This document shows positions 1-8,740 of a stretch of 64,000 bases of DNA, piece after piece. This DNA comes from JBHELB01 sp041859045. GTDB taxonomy: Bacteria; Hydrogenedentota; Hydrogenedentia; Hydrogenedentales; SLHB01. The notes beneath the pieces are model-generated. The model was not told the origin of the DNA, searched no databases, and worked only from the letters and a program-made list of their open reading frames with translations. The stretch lies in contig JBHELB010000012.1 of NCBI GenBank assembly GCA_041859045.1, positions 62,001 to 126,000 of the forward strand, given 5' to 3'. Position 1 is the stretch's first letter, and the number at the start of each line of letters is the position of its first letter. The position numbers and the translations under genes were made by a program.

Positions 1-757
1 CCGTGAAAAAATAGAGCCGAACGCCGCGCGCGTAGTTCTCCTCGATACTCCGGAGGATGGACTGCGGACTGCGCGCGCGCATGGCGCGTCCCTGAACGTT
101 GATGATGGTGCAGAACGAGCAGCCGAATGGACAGCCCCGGCTGGTATCCACCGTTCCCATGTCCTTAAACACGAAATGACGCAAGTAGGCGTTATCGGGC
201 TGCGGTACAGGGGCGTTCTCGAGCGACGGCGGGACATCGGCGCAATAAATGGGCTGCAGCGTCCCCGCCAGCGCGTCGGACAGGATGCTCTCGATAAAGC
301 CAGGGGCCTCGGCTTCCCCCCGAATCAGGGTGACGCCATGATCGAGCAGGCGCTGCAATTCGGCTGTGGGCTCGTCGAACATCGCCAGCACGCCGCTGAC
401 GTGGAAGCCGCCGATCATCACACGAACCCCTTCGTCGCGCAGACGCAGCGCCAAATTCGCCGCACGGGGAAACTGATTGCTCTGGACGCCGACCAGCCCG
501 ACCAGGACTCCGCCGGGATTCCGGCGATGTGCGCGCACGATCCGGCTCATCGGCACCGTCTGAACCGTGTCATCGTAGGTTTCGACCGAAATCTCCACAT
601 CGGAGAAGGCCTCCGAATGCGCGGCGTTCTCGGTCAACGTCTTGAGGACGCACAAGGAATTGGACGGCAACACCCCGCGCCAGTACCGCAGCACATAGCC
701 GTCGTCGTCATATCGCGAGGGAAGGATGAAAAATACCTGGAGAGATTTATTTCGCAT
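1..757 (-). CDS. Cobalamin-binding-type radical SAM protein (3' part cut off by window edge)
   Basis: About 252 residues are visible; the C-terminus lies beyond base 1. The first ~150 residues look like a B12-binding-like Rossmann domain that often precedes radical SAM domains, with a GLVGVQSNQFPRAANLALRL stretch followed by VMIGGFHVSG. A radical SAM cluster-binding motif follows as CPFGCSFC, with Cys209, Cys213 and Cys216 in CxxxCxxC spacing. This would bind a 4Fe-4S cluster and cleave S-adenosylmethionine. The ATG at 757 is preceded by GGAG eight bases upstream, and an ATG at 764 runs into a stop at once. The gene is divergent from the pseudopilin gene, with 165 bp between them. The substrate cannot be told from the visible part. 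Family assignment is firm, function is open. Confidence 0.85.
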   Translation of the reverse strand, partial: MRNKSLQVFFILPSRYDDDGYVLRYWRGVLPSNSLCVLKTLTENAAHSEAFSDVEISVETYDDTVQTVPMSRIVRAHRRNPGGVLVGLVGVQSNQFPRAANLALRLRDEGVRVMIGGFHVSGVLAMFDEPTAELQRLLDHGVTLIRGEAEAPGFIESILSDALAGTLQPIYCADVPPSLENAPVPQPDNAYLRHFVFKDMGTVDTSRGCPFGCSFCTIINVQGRAMRARSPQSILRSIEENYARGVRLYFFT

Positions 758-922
758 AAGGCATGCTCCATCTTGTCTGATCGGTTGATCATAGCACGTC
801 CGGCGGAGGGGATCATATGGGAGTTTGTCGACTCGTCAGCGCGCCCCGTTGGGCGCCGCACACGGATTGACAGCTTTCGCATCCCGTGTTAGGGTAGCCG
901 CCAGGCGCTTGCGAGAGGTGGC

Positions 923-2047
923 GTGGCCACGGTGGAGGGAGCGAGCCCGGTGGAAGACAGGCCCGATTCGCGCAGTTTGAGATGCGTACGGCCGTGCCCA
1001 TTCGTCTCGCGCCACTGGGCGCGCGGCTTCACCTTCATCGAACTCCTGGCGGTGATCACGATCGCGAGCATCGTCGCAGCGATTCTGCTTCCGGTTTTGG
1101 CCCGAGCGCAACAGGCCGCCATGCGGTCGCACTGCCTCAACAACATGAGGGAACTCGGCATCATGTTTCATATGTTCGCCAACGAACATCAGGGGCAGTT
1201 CCCGCCCGGAGCCCCGAACGGGTATTGGGGGGAACCCCAGACGGCCCCCGATCCCGCGCGTTTTGTGCGCAACAACTACATTTTTGACCCCACCGCGCTT
1301 ATGCCGGCCTACACGGACTCGCTCAAAGTGCTCTATTGCCGCGCGGCGGATCGCCCCGTGGCCGACCCCGAGATGACGTGGTATGGCGACGTGACCTTCA
1401 CGCCGCCGTATCTGAATTCGCTAATGGCCCGTGACCAACGCAACGAGGAGCGCCTGAAAACGCTCGTGCGCAATGAACCCCGGCCTGACCCGGATTGCGT
1501 GACATGCCAAATGTACACCTACTTTCCCTACACTGTGGCGGACGAGGAACAGGCGCTCTTTTTGCGCGACGAACTCGACCGCCGCATGGCTGCGGGCGAA
1601 ATCGACTTTATGCGCAAGGATTTGGCCGCGCCTGGGGGCCATGCGCCCGGAGGCGGCACGACGTTTTTTCGGATGCGCTTCGGAATCGAGAGAGTCTTCA
1701 TCACGGATATCAACAACCCTGCCGCCGCCGCTGCGTCTGAGGCCTCCATTCCCGTGTTGCTGGACTCGTTTTCGTTGGGCACCTCCTACCACTTCAACCA
1801 TATCTACCCGCTTGGGGGCAATGTTCTCTTTATGGATGGGCACGTCGAGTTTCGACGTCTCGGCGATGCCCGCCGCAATTTCCCGTATACCGTCGACCTT
1901 GTGGAATGGATGCGCCTGAACGTGTACACCAACGCCCCTCTGGCAGGGTTTGCCCCGTGGTGCAGCAACCGGCCGCCCGAAGTCCCCTTTGAGCCGCGGT
2001 ACCGGTATTACCCCCACGACCCCATGTACAGCGGACTTTACTTTTGA
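923..2047 (+). CDS. Type II secretion-style pseudopilin with DGHV motif
   Basis: The protein has a class III prepilin signal, GFTFIELLAVI, at residues 35-45, with cleavage expected after Gly35 and a hydrophobic helix behind it. The C-terminal half carries HIYPLGGNVLFMDGHVEF, a version of the H-X9-DG signature of pseudopilin-like proteins abundant in Planctomycetes, Lentisphaerae and relatives; here the spacing from His to Asp-Gly is eleven residues. Such proteins are thought to be exported and assembled or anchored by a type II secretion/type IV pilus-like machine. The start is uncertain: GTG at 923 gives a 35-residue leader, while GTG at 950 has a better Shine-Dalgarno (GGGAG) and a 26-residue leader. 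There is no ATG in frame before the signal. The next gene begins 97 bp downstream on the same strand. Confidence 0.85.
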   Translation: MATVEGASPVEDRPDSRSLRCVRPCPFVSRHWARGFTFIELLAVITIASIVAAILLPVLARAQQAAMRSHCLNNMRELGIMFHMFANEHQGQFPPGAPNGYWGEPQTAPDPARFVRNNYIFDPTALMPAYTDSLKVLYCRAADRPVADPEMTWYGDVTFTPPYLNSLMARDQRNEERLKTLVRNEPRPDPDCVTCQMYTYFPYTVADEEQALFLRDELDRRMAAGEIDFMRKDLAAPGGHAPGGGTTFFRMRFGIERVFITDINNPAAAAASEASIPVLLDSFSLGTSYHFNHIYPLGGNVLFMDGHVEFRRLGDARRNFPYTVDLVEWMRLNVYTNAPLAGFAPWCSNRPPEVPFEPRYRYYPHDPMYSGLYF

Positions 2048-2144
2048 CAGGGAAACTGCGCAGACTACTGTTGACGCCGTTTGGGGCGGGGTGTCCCTGC
2101 TCGCGAGTGGAAGCGGAAAACGAGCCGAAAGGGTAATCCAGACG

Positions 2145-3818
2145 ATGAATGGCATGATGTTCAGACGCGCGATAGCGGTTTTGGTGTTGCTGGCAGGTTT
2201 GAGCACCGAGGCGTTGGCCCTGGGCCCGGAAGCCCAGCGTCGGGTCACCATTACCGCGTTGCAATTGGCGCGCCGCAGTTTCCCGGAAGCGTTCCGGGCG
2301 GGCACGGTCGATTACGAGAAGGACCTGGTGCAGGGCGCGCTCTCGGGCCCGGCCCAGATCATGAAAGTCGAGGACATCGCCGGCTACCAGGGCGCGGCGA
2401 GCATCATCGCCAACGAGATCCAGTTGCTGCGCAAGGCGCGCACGTTCGGCACGGGCAGTTACTTCGCATACCGCATGGGTATACTCGCCGCGCTGAGTTC
2501 GGATAGTGTGTTTCCGTTCACCTTCGACTATTCGGAACAAACGGTGGCGCTGCGCAAGAAGCTCGAGGTCGACCTCGATGCTCACCTCCCCAAATTCGCC
2601 TTCTCGCCGGGAAATGAAGCGCCGCAGTTCGTGCGCGATCCCATCGATTACATCACGCATCAGCGGAAGCTATTCGCCGACGCACCTCGAATTCTGGAAG
2701 TTGACTACGCCGGAGGAAGCAACACCAGCACCTATGTCATCAACGCCGGCGACGACATGATCTCGCATGCCATCCTGACGGTCGCCAGCTTCTGGTACAC
2801 CGTCCTGCGCCCCGAAAAGGATTCGTCGGATACGCCGCCGTCACAGGAAGCGCTGACGTGGTACTTCGTGTCGGAAATCGACTACCTGTTGCAGGTCAAG
2901 CGGAATCCGTCGGAGGCGAACCGCGCCTACGCCAATTTCGCGAGCACGAACCCCGGCATTATGGCCGCGTACGAGAAGGTCGGCGATGCCTACTACGCAT
3001 CGGGCGACGTGCCGCGCGGGGTGAAGGAATGGCAGCAAGCGCTGAATTTCCAGGGGGCCGCGCGCGCGCGGTTGGCAAAAAAACTGGCCGACCACTTCCT
3101 CGAGGAAGGCGACCGCTACCTTCGCCGCGCCGATCCGGTGACGCCGGAAACCAAGGAGCGTGATCTGGAAGACGCGCTCGACAATTTCCAGAACGCGCTC
3201 AGCTACGACCGCGCCAGTGAGGAAGCGGCCGGAATGATCAGCAAGACGCGCTCCGCCATCAAGGCGCGCGACGAGCGCCGCGAACTGGCCATCCGCATGG
3301 TCGCTTCGGCGGAAAAAGTGCTGCGTGAGGCCGAGACCAGCGAGGTGTCCAAGGCCTACGCCGACGCGATTCAGAAGTACAACAACGCGACGATGCTGTA
3401 TGGCAAGGTGAGCACGGAGTTCAAGGCCCAAGCGGAGGCCGCCAAGCAAGGCGCGCAGAGCTCGAAGAAGCGCGTGGCCAAGATCATCAATGACCTTATC
3501 GATCAGGCCCAGGCCACGGTCGAGGAAGGCGATCGCATGGTCGAGCAGAATCAGTACGATCAGGCGATGGAAAAGTACAAGACTGTGCCGAGCATCTTGG
3601 GGCCGATTCCGGACGATCCGAGCACGACGTGGGGCAAGGATAAGAAGGAATGGGAGCAGAAGGCCCAGACGCAGCTCGACCAGGCACAGATCGAAAAAAC
3701 GCGTTGGGAAGAAGAGCAGAAACGCCGTGCGGCGGCTCAGGCCAAGGCGGCTGCGGAAAAAGGCGGCGCTGCGCCCGCTCCAGCTCCGGCACCGGCGCCC
3801 GCGCCGGCTCCCCAATGA
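2145..3818 (+). CDS. Secreted repeat-rich protein with Pro-Ala tail
   Basis: This 557-residue protein starts with a signal peptide (MNGMMFRRAIAVLVLLAG, then small residues and ALA before the mature chain), so it should be exported. The first ~220 residues are helical and not recognised. From about residue 255 there are TPR-like helices (AYEKVGDAYYASGDVPRGVK and similar), then a long charged, probably coiled-coil stretch. It ends in alternating Pro-Ala, typical of an envelope-spanning or cell-wall linker. The reading frame is open upstream to 1950, but that stretch overlaps the pseudopilin gene and lacks a signal peptide, so the ATG at 2145 is preferred; ATGs at 2154 and 2157 are alternatives. 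The stop overlaps the next start as ATGA, implying translational coupling to the glycosidase. The role is unknown; a scaffold at the envelope is a guess. Confidence 0.8.
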   Translation: MNGMMFRRAIAVLVLLAGLSTEALALGPEAQRRVTITALQLARRSFPEAFRAGTVDYEKDLVQGALSGPAQIMKVEDIAGYQGAASIIANEIQLLRKARTFGTGSYFAYRMGILAALSSDSVFPFTFDYSEQTVALRKKLEVDLDAHLPKFAFSPGNEAPQFVRDPIDYITHQRKLFADAPRILEVDYAGGSNTSTYVINAGDDMISHAILTVASFWYTVLRPEKDSSDTPPSQEALTWYFVSEIDYLLQVKRNPSEANRAYANFASTNPGIMAAYEKVGDAYYASGDVPRGVKEWQQALNFQGAARARLAKKLADHFLEEGDRYLRRADPVTPETKERDLEDALDNFQNALSYDRASEEAAGMISKTRSAIKARDERRELAIRMVASAEKVLREAETSEVSKAYADAIQKYNNATMLYGKVSTEFKAQAEAAKQGAQSSKKRVAKIINDLIDQAQATVEEGDRMVEQNQYDQAMEKYKTVPSILGPIPDDPSTTWGKDKKEWEQKAQTQLDQAQIEKTRWEEEQKRRAAAQAKAAAEKGGAAPAPAPAPAPAPAPQ

Positions 3819-5461
3819 GTATAGGCCCGATGCGTATCCCAGCTCTTGACTCGCGTGTCCGGCGGTTCGTACCGCCGGTGCGCGTTCTTTGGGCCACCAC
3901 CGGCGACGCCGCGCCACAACGGGCGGAATCCTTGCTTGGACTGACTGAAGCGGACTGCATTCTTGAGCACCGTGGTGGCGAAGCCCCGGGGCTTCTGCTC
4001 GATTTCGGACGGGAACTCCACGGCGGCATTCACATAATCAACGGTCCTGTGCCCTCTCACGCCCCGACGCGGGTCCGCATCCGCTTTGGCGAGTCCGCGA
4101 GCGAGGCGATGGGCGAACCCAACCAGGATCATGCCATCCACGATCAGGAATGCCTCGTGCCGTGGTATGGTCAGATGGAGTTTGGCAATACTGGATTTCG
4201 CTTCGTGCGTATCGATCTCGTGACGCCGGGCGAATGCCTGGAACTGAAGCGCTGTTGCGCGGTCGAGTTGATGCGCCCGCTGGAATACCAGGGGCGCTTC
4301 GTGTGCGACGACGAGCGACTGAATACCATCTGGCAAACCGGCGCGCGCACCGTGCACGCGTGCATGCAGGACCTCCTCTGGGACGGCATCAAGCGTGACC
4401 GCCTGGTCTGGATCGGCGATATGCACCCCGAAGCGATGGTGATCAGCACGGTGTTCGGTGCGCACCCGATCGTGCCTGCAAGCCTCGATTTCGTGCGCGA
4501 TCATACTCCGCTGCCCGGCTGGATGAACGCCAACAGTTCCTACTCCCTATGGTGGGTCCTCATTCAACACGTCTGGCACCTTTACCACGGCAACACGGAA
4601 TACCTCGCGGCGCAACGCGATTACCTGCTTCCCTTGCTTGCGCAGTTGCGCTCGAGAATCGACGCTGACGGCAGCGAGCAACTCGACAACCATCGCCTCC
4701 TGGACTGGCCCACGAGTGAAGACCCGACAGCGCTCCACGTGGGATTGCAGGCGCTCCTTTCCATGGCGCTAGACGCCGGGGCCGAACTCTGTTCGTTGCT
4801 CGACGAACCCGAGGAGCAGACCGCATGTCTCATCGCCGCGCAACAACTGAGAACACACGTCCTCCCAGAGACAAAGCGGAAATCGCCCAACGCCCTTCTG
4901 GCGCTGGCGGGCCTGACCGATGCGCACGACGTGAACACGCGTATCCTTGCCCAGGAGCCGTTGCACGACATATCGACGTTTTACGGGTATTACGTGCTCG
5001 AGGCGCGGGCGCTCGCGGGAGATTACGCCGGGTGCCTTGATGTGATTCGGCGTTATTGGGGCGCCATGCTCGATTTCGGCGCAACGACGTTCTGGGAGGA
5101 CTTCGATCTTTCCTGGACGGAAAACGCCGGGCGCATCGATGAACTGCCGGTTCCTGGAAAAGCGGACCTGCACCGTGACTTCGGCAACTACTGTTACAAG
5201 GGACTGCGCCACAGTCTATGCCATGGCTGGGCCGCCGGTCCCACGGCCTGGCTCACGCGTCACGTGCTCGGCCTGCAGCCGCTCTCGCCTGGCTGCGCGT
5301 TGGTGCAAGTGCGCCCGAATCTTGGGGGACTCGAGTACGCCGAGGGCGCACTGCCCACGCCGCATGGCCTTGTTGAGGTGCGTCATCGCCGTTGCGCCGA
5401 TGGCCGCATCGAGACGGAATGCACGGCGCCTCCCGGCGTGCGCACGACGCTCGATAGGTAA
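3815..5461 (+). CDS. GH78-like (alpha-L-rhamnosidase-type) six-hairpin glycosidase
   Basis: A 548-residue protein with an N-terminal beta-rich part (about 1-160) and an (alpha/alpha)6 barrel. The barrel region begins at FVCDDERLNTIWQTGARTV and contains DGIKRDRLVWIGDMHPE at about 190-206. This corresponds to the conserved DxxxREKxxWxGD block that supplies the acid residues in GH78; here Asp195 and Glu206 are candidates. A TTFWEDFD block is also present in the barrel. A C-terminal beta domain follows. No signal peptide is seen, so it is probably cytoplasmic and would act on imported oligosaccharides. It is shorter than most multi-domain rhamnosidases. The start overlaps the preceding stop by four bases. 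Fold assignment is good; rhamnose specificity is not shown by the sequence. Confidence 0.8.
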   Translation: MSIGPMRIPALDSRVRRFVPPVRVLWATTGDAAPQRAESLLGLTEADCILEHRGGEAPGLLLDFGRELHGGIHIINGPVPSHAPTRVRIRFGESASEAMGEPNQDHAIHDQECLVPWYGQMEFGNTGFRFVRIDLVTPGECLELKRCCAVELMRPLEYQGRFVCDDERLNTIWQTGARTVHACMQDLLWDGIKRDRLVWIGDMHPEAMVISTVFGAHPIVPASLDFVRDHTPLPGWMNANSSYSLWWVLIQHVWHLYHGNTEYLAAQRDYLLPLLAQLRSRIDADGSEQLDNHRLLDWPTSEDPTALHVGLQALLSMALDAGAELCSLLDEPEEQTACLIAAQQLRTHVLPETKRKSPNALLALAGLTDAHDVNTRILAQEPLHDISTFYGYYVLEARALAGDYAGCLDVIRRYWGAMLDFGATTFWEDFDLSWTENAGRIDELPVPGKADLHRDFGNYCYKGLRHSLCHGWAAGPTAWLTRHVLGLQPLSPGCALVQVRPNLGGLEYAEGALPTPHGLVEVRHRRCADGRIETECTAPPGVRTTLDR

Positions 5462-5485
5462 GAACGGCGCAGGAAAATCTGCCCG

Positions 5486-6580
5486 CTACACCGCGCTATG
5501 CTCGAAGGCCTCTTCCCGTGCTCGCGCACGCTCAAAACCGCCGTCGCCGGTGATATCGAGCACGATCTTACCGAACTGAAGACCGGACTCCATCCGCGCC
5601 ATGGCTTCGCGCACGCGCGCCAACGGCTCGACCGAATCGAGAATCGGGTGAAGATTGGCCGCGGCTACGGCATTGAGGAGTTGGCGAAAATCCTCGTTCG
5701 ATCCCATCGTGGACCCAAGCACCGAGATTTGGTTCCAATACAACGCGGAAAGATTGACCTGCGCGGCGGCCCCGGTGGTGACGCCGCAATGCACAATGCG
5801 TCCCCCGCGCCGGACCGCGTCAAAGTTGATCGGCCACGTCTCCGCGCCAACCGTATCGAACACAACGTCCACGCCGCGGCCGTGCGTCAATCGCCGCACC
5901 GCGCCCGCCACGTCTTCTTCAAACCGATAGTTGATGGCATGCCGCGCCCCCAGCGCACGGGCGCGGTCAAGTTTTTCCTCCGAGGAGGACGTGACGATGA
6001 CCTCGACGCCGGCCAACTCGGCCAATTGCAGGCCCGCAAGGGCCACGCCGCCGCCGATACCGTGGATCAGAAGCGTTTCGCCGGGCAGGATACGCGCGCG
6101 GGAGTGCAGCATGCGCCACGCAGTAAGGTACGCAAGGGGCAACGCCGCCGCCTCGATGGGGCTCAGGTGCCCCGGCGCGAGATGCACGTTCGTCTCGGGC
6201 ACAAGCACGCGTTCGGCGTAAGTTCCCGGACAGCCCATGCCCACGATGCTGAACGAAAGGCACTCGCTCTGCTGCCCGCGCAGGCAGTACTCGCACACGC
6301 CGCAGGACAGCGCGGGATTGATGATCACTTCCTGGCCGGGCTTGACGGACTTCACCATCGGCCCGACTTCCGCCACCACGCCCATGCCGTCCGACCCAAG
6401 CACATGCGGCATGCTCAACTCGAGCCCCGGTCGCCCGCGGCGAATCCAAATATCGAGGTGATTCAACGCCGCCGCACGCAGGTCAATGACCACGCCAAAG
6501 TCACGCGCCCTCGGCGGGGCAATGTCTTCGACCTGGATCTGATCCAGCCCGCCGTGCTCACGGATAACCGCTGCCTTCAT
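5486..6580 (-). CDS. Zinc-type MDR alcohol dehydrogenase/quinone oxidoreductase-like protein
   Basis: A 364-residue medium-chain dehydrogenase. The structural zinc loop is complete: Cys93, Cys96, Cys99 and Cys107 in CGVCEYCLRGQQSEC. The Rossmann domain for NAD(P) carries GIGGGVALAGLQLA. The catalytic zinc site is not canonical: the usual Cys region reads ALNHLDIWIRRG and the usual GHE reads LGSDG. This matches a known subgroup annotated as zinc-binding dehydrogenases, so its chemistry may be a zinc-free reduction of an enone or aldehyde. ATG at 6580 is chosen because GAGG sits eight bases before it; a GTG at 6589 is the alternative. It is the last gene of the long minus-strand block and converges on the GH78-like gene with a 24 bp gap. 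Confidence 0.88.
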   Translation of the reverse strand: MKAAVIREHGGLDQIQVEDIAPPRARDFGVVIDLRAAALNHLDIWIRRGRPGLELSMPHVLGSDGMGVVAEVGPMVKSVKPGQEVIINPALSCGVCEYCLRGQQSECLSFSIVGMGCPGTYAERVLVPETNVHLAPGHLSPIEAAALPLAYLTAWRMLHSRARILPGETLLIHGIGGGVALAGLQLAELAGVEVIVTSSSEEKLDRARALGARHAINYRFEEDVAGAVRRLTHGRGVDVVFDTVGAETWPINFDAVRRGGRIVHCGVTTGAAAQVNLSALYWNQISVLGSTMGSNEDFRQLLNAVAAANLHPILDSVEPLARVREAMARMESGLQFGKIVLDITGDGGFERARAREEAFEHSAV

Positions 6581-6601
6581 CGCCGTCACCTCGCTCCAGA
6601 C

Positions 6602-6859
6602 TTATTTCATCTGGTCCAGAGGAATAGACTCGTCAATCAGCATGATCGGAATGTCGTCGCGAACAGGATAGAGGTACTTCCCATCCTCCCGCACCAACCC
6701 CGAGTCCATCGTCGCGTCGACCTTCTCGCCCGCGCGGTTCTTCAGCGTCCCCGCGCGCACGGCATCGTTCACCTTCGCGACCAAGCCCTCATCGGCCAAC
6801 TTCACCGGCGTCTTGTTCTCGGGACACACCAAAATCTTCAGCAATTCCGCGTCAACCAT
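6602..6859 (-). CDS. Trm112/UPF0434 family small protein
   Basis: The 85 residues match the Trm112 family: MVDAELLKILVCPENKTPVK at the start and YPVRDDIPIMLIDES near the end. Relatives in eukaryotes and archaea activate methyltransferases that act on tRNA, rRNA and release factors; many bacterial copies sit near lipid A or tRNA-modification genes and remain uncharacterised. Only one cysteine of the usual N-terminal zinc-binding pair is seen (CPENK instead of CPxCK), so zinc binding is doubtful. It lies 21 bp upstream of the dehydrogenase gene and 65 bp downstream of the TPR lipoprotein gene, all on the minus strand. Family call is strong, partner unknown. Confidence 0.85.
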   Translation of the reverse strand: MVDAELLKILVCPENKTPVKLADEGLVAKVNDAVRAGTLKNRAGEKVDATMDSGLVREDGKYLYPVRDDIPIMLIDESIPLDQMK

Positions 6860-6924
6860 GGTCCTTCTCCTCGCTAAACGTTCAGAGGTCTATTGTATCG
6901 CACGCCGTCCATCGCGCCAAGCTA

Positions 6925-8688
6925 TCAAGGCCCCGTCTTCCGTTCCTTGTCTCGATGCTGTACGTCCCCATGCGCGTCGATCTTCTCCTGCACGCCCGCC
7001 AACTCGGGATCGAGCCGCCGCGCGCGCCGCCACTCGGCCACGGCCTTCGTCGCGTCGCCATTGAGTAAATACGCATCGCCGAGATGATTGCGCAGCTCGG
7101 CATCGTCGGAATCCATGCTGATAATGGCCTTACGAATCAATTCGATGGCCTTTTTCGCGTTGCCGCGGCGGTAATACACCCAGCCCAGGCTGTCCAGGTA
7201 ATAGCCATTGGCGGGATCCAGCTCGACCGCCTTATTCAGCAGGGCTTCGGCCTCGTCCAGGTTACGATTCTCGTCCGCGTAGAGGTAGCCCAGAAAATTC
7301 ATCGAATCGGGATCGTTCGGATCGGCGGCCAGCGCCGCCTTGCCGTGCGCCTCCGCCTCGGCCGAGCGCTTCTGCTCGCTGTAAAGGTTTGCCAGGTACA
7401 CGTGGAACCACTTGTCATTCGGCCACGTCTCGAGGGCCGCGCGTAGAACCTTCTCCGCCTCATCGTTTTCGTCGAGCGCCAGCAGCAGACGCGCGGCGAA
7501 CACTTCCAGCACCCGCGAGCGCGGCGCTTCGGTGTGCAGCGCGCGCAGCTCATCCGTCAAGAAACGCCCCATGTCATTGCCGAAAACCCGAACGAGATGC
7601 AGCAGGAAGCCACGAGTCTCCGCATCGACATCCGACTCGATGCCGTCGAGCGCTTGAACCGTCTCCGCGCACGGAACGCCGCTGCGCCGCTGCGCGATAG
7701 CCTTCAACACATATCCCACCAGCGGAGCGGCCTTCGGCGGCGTGGCCTCCACGGCCTCGGCCTCGCGCCCCAACCGCAGCAAAAGGCAGGTGCGGTCAAG
7801 GTTGTGTTTTGGTGTGGCGCCGGGATCGGCGAGTATGCGGTCGATCTGCGCCAGCGCGCCCGCCCAATCGCCCTGCCGCGCCAATGCTCCCGCAAAGCTC
7901 TCCCGCGCTTCGATGTGCCCCGGCTCCGTTTCGAGAAACGTCCGCAAGTGCTTCTCCGCCGCCGGATAGTCGTCCAAATCCAAACACAACAACCCGAGAA
8001 TGTGACGGGCGGCGACTTCCGACGGATCGAGTTCGAGCGCCCGTTCGAGTTCGGCGCGGGCGGCCTTCGCGTCGTTCATGCGCGCAAGGTTCAGCCCAAG
8101 ACGCAGGTGAAGCGCGGCGACGTCCGGGTACTTTTTGAGAAGTTGCTCATAGATCTCAACCGCCGACACAAGGTCGTTCGCGTGCTCTTCGAGGAGCGCC
8201 AGTTCCTGGTACCCGAGCGGACTGCCCGAGGTGTCCATCTCGATCACGCTGCGGAATGCCGCCTCGGCCTCGTCGTAACGTCCGGCCTGGCGGCACAGCC
8301 AGCCGAGCATCATCACGATGGCGAGATCGTTCGGGCGCGCCGCCACGGCCCGCTGACACGCCGCCACCGCCTTGTCGTCGTTCTTGAGCAGCATGTAGCC
8401 CTGGGTGGTCGCCAGCGCGAGATCGAAATCGCTGGGGAGTAGGTCGGACGCGGCCTGCAGTTCGCGCGCGGCATCCTCGAACCGTCCCGAACGCTGGTAT
8501 ACGACCGCGGCCAAGTAGTGCGCGATCGCGTCCGCGCGCGGCGAAACCCCAGACGTCGGCGAAATAACGCGCGCGCCTTCGAATTCGCGCGGATGCCGGG
8601 TGGCGCAGCCCGTCAAAACCGCCACCAGAATCGTGACTATCGCTACGCCTTGTAGGCCAAAGGATTTGCTCAAGCGCTTTTGCATCAT
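6925..8688 (-). CDS. TPR-repeat lipoprotein
   Basis: A 587-residue protein with a lipoprotein signal: a hydrophobic stretch ends in the lipobox LTGCAT, with Cys28 as the lipidated residue. Behind it runs a long array of tetratricopeptide repeats covering most of residues 50-575. Examples are AIAHYLAAVVYQRSGRFEDA near the start and SLGWVYYRRGNAKKAIELIR near the end. Such proteins act as protein-binding scaffolds at the outer or inner membrane. The ATG pair at 8688/8685 has AGGA upstream; the frame extends to 8736 but the longer form would bury the lipoprotein signal. It lies 52 bp downstream of rnhB. The binding partner cannot be inferred from the neighbours. Confidence 0.87.
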   Translation of the reverse strand: MMQKRLSKSFGLQGVAIVTILVAVLTGCATRHPREFEGARVISPTSGVSPRADAIAHYLAAVVYQRSGRFEDAARELQAASDLLPSDFDLALATTQGYMLLKNDDKAVAACQRAVAARPNDLAIVMMLGWLCRQAGRYDEAEAAFRSVIEMDTSGSPLGYQELALLEEHANDLVSAVEIYEQLLKKYPDVAALHLRLGLNLARMNDAKAARAELERALELDPSEVAARHILGLLCLDLDDYPAAEKHLRTFLETEPGHIEARESFAGALARQGDWAGALAQIDRILADPGATPKHNLDRTCLLLRLGREAEAVEATPPKAAPLVGYVLKAIAQRRSGVPCAETVQALDGIESDVDAETRGFLLHLVRVFGNDMGRFLTDELRALHTEAPRSRVLEVFAARLLLALDENDEAEKVLRAALETWPNDKWFHVYLANLYSEQKRSAEAEAHGKAALAADPNDPDSMNFLGYLYADENRNLDEAEALLNKAVELDPANGYYLDSLGWVYYRRGNAKKAIELIRKAIISMDSDDAELRNHLGDAYLLNGDATKAVAEWRRARRLDPELAGVQEKIDAHGDVQHRDKERKTGP

Positions 8689-8740
8689 GACGCGGTTCCT
8701 GTCCGGATTCGAGGCCTCGCAACGGGCAGCGCGCATGGGG

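Noticed and set aside
5498..6877. 459-residue open frame opposite the dehydrogenase and Trm112 genes
   Set aside because: Antisense shadow; spans two genes that have clear motifs and starts.
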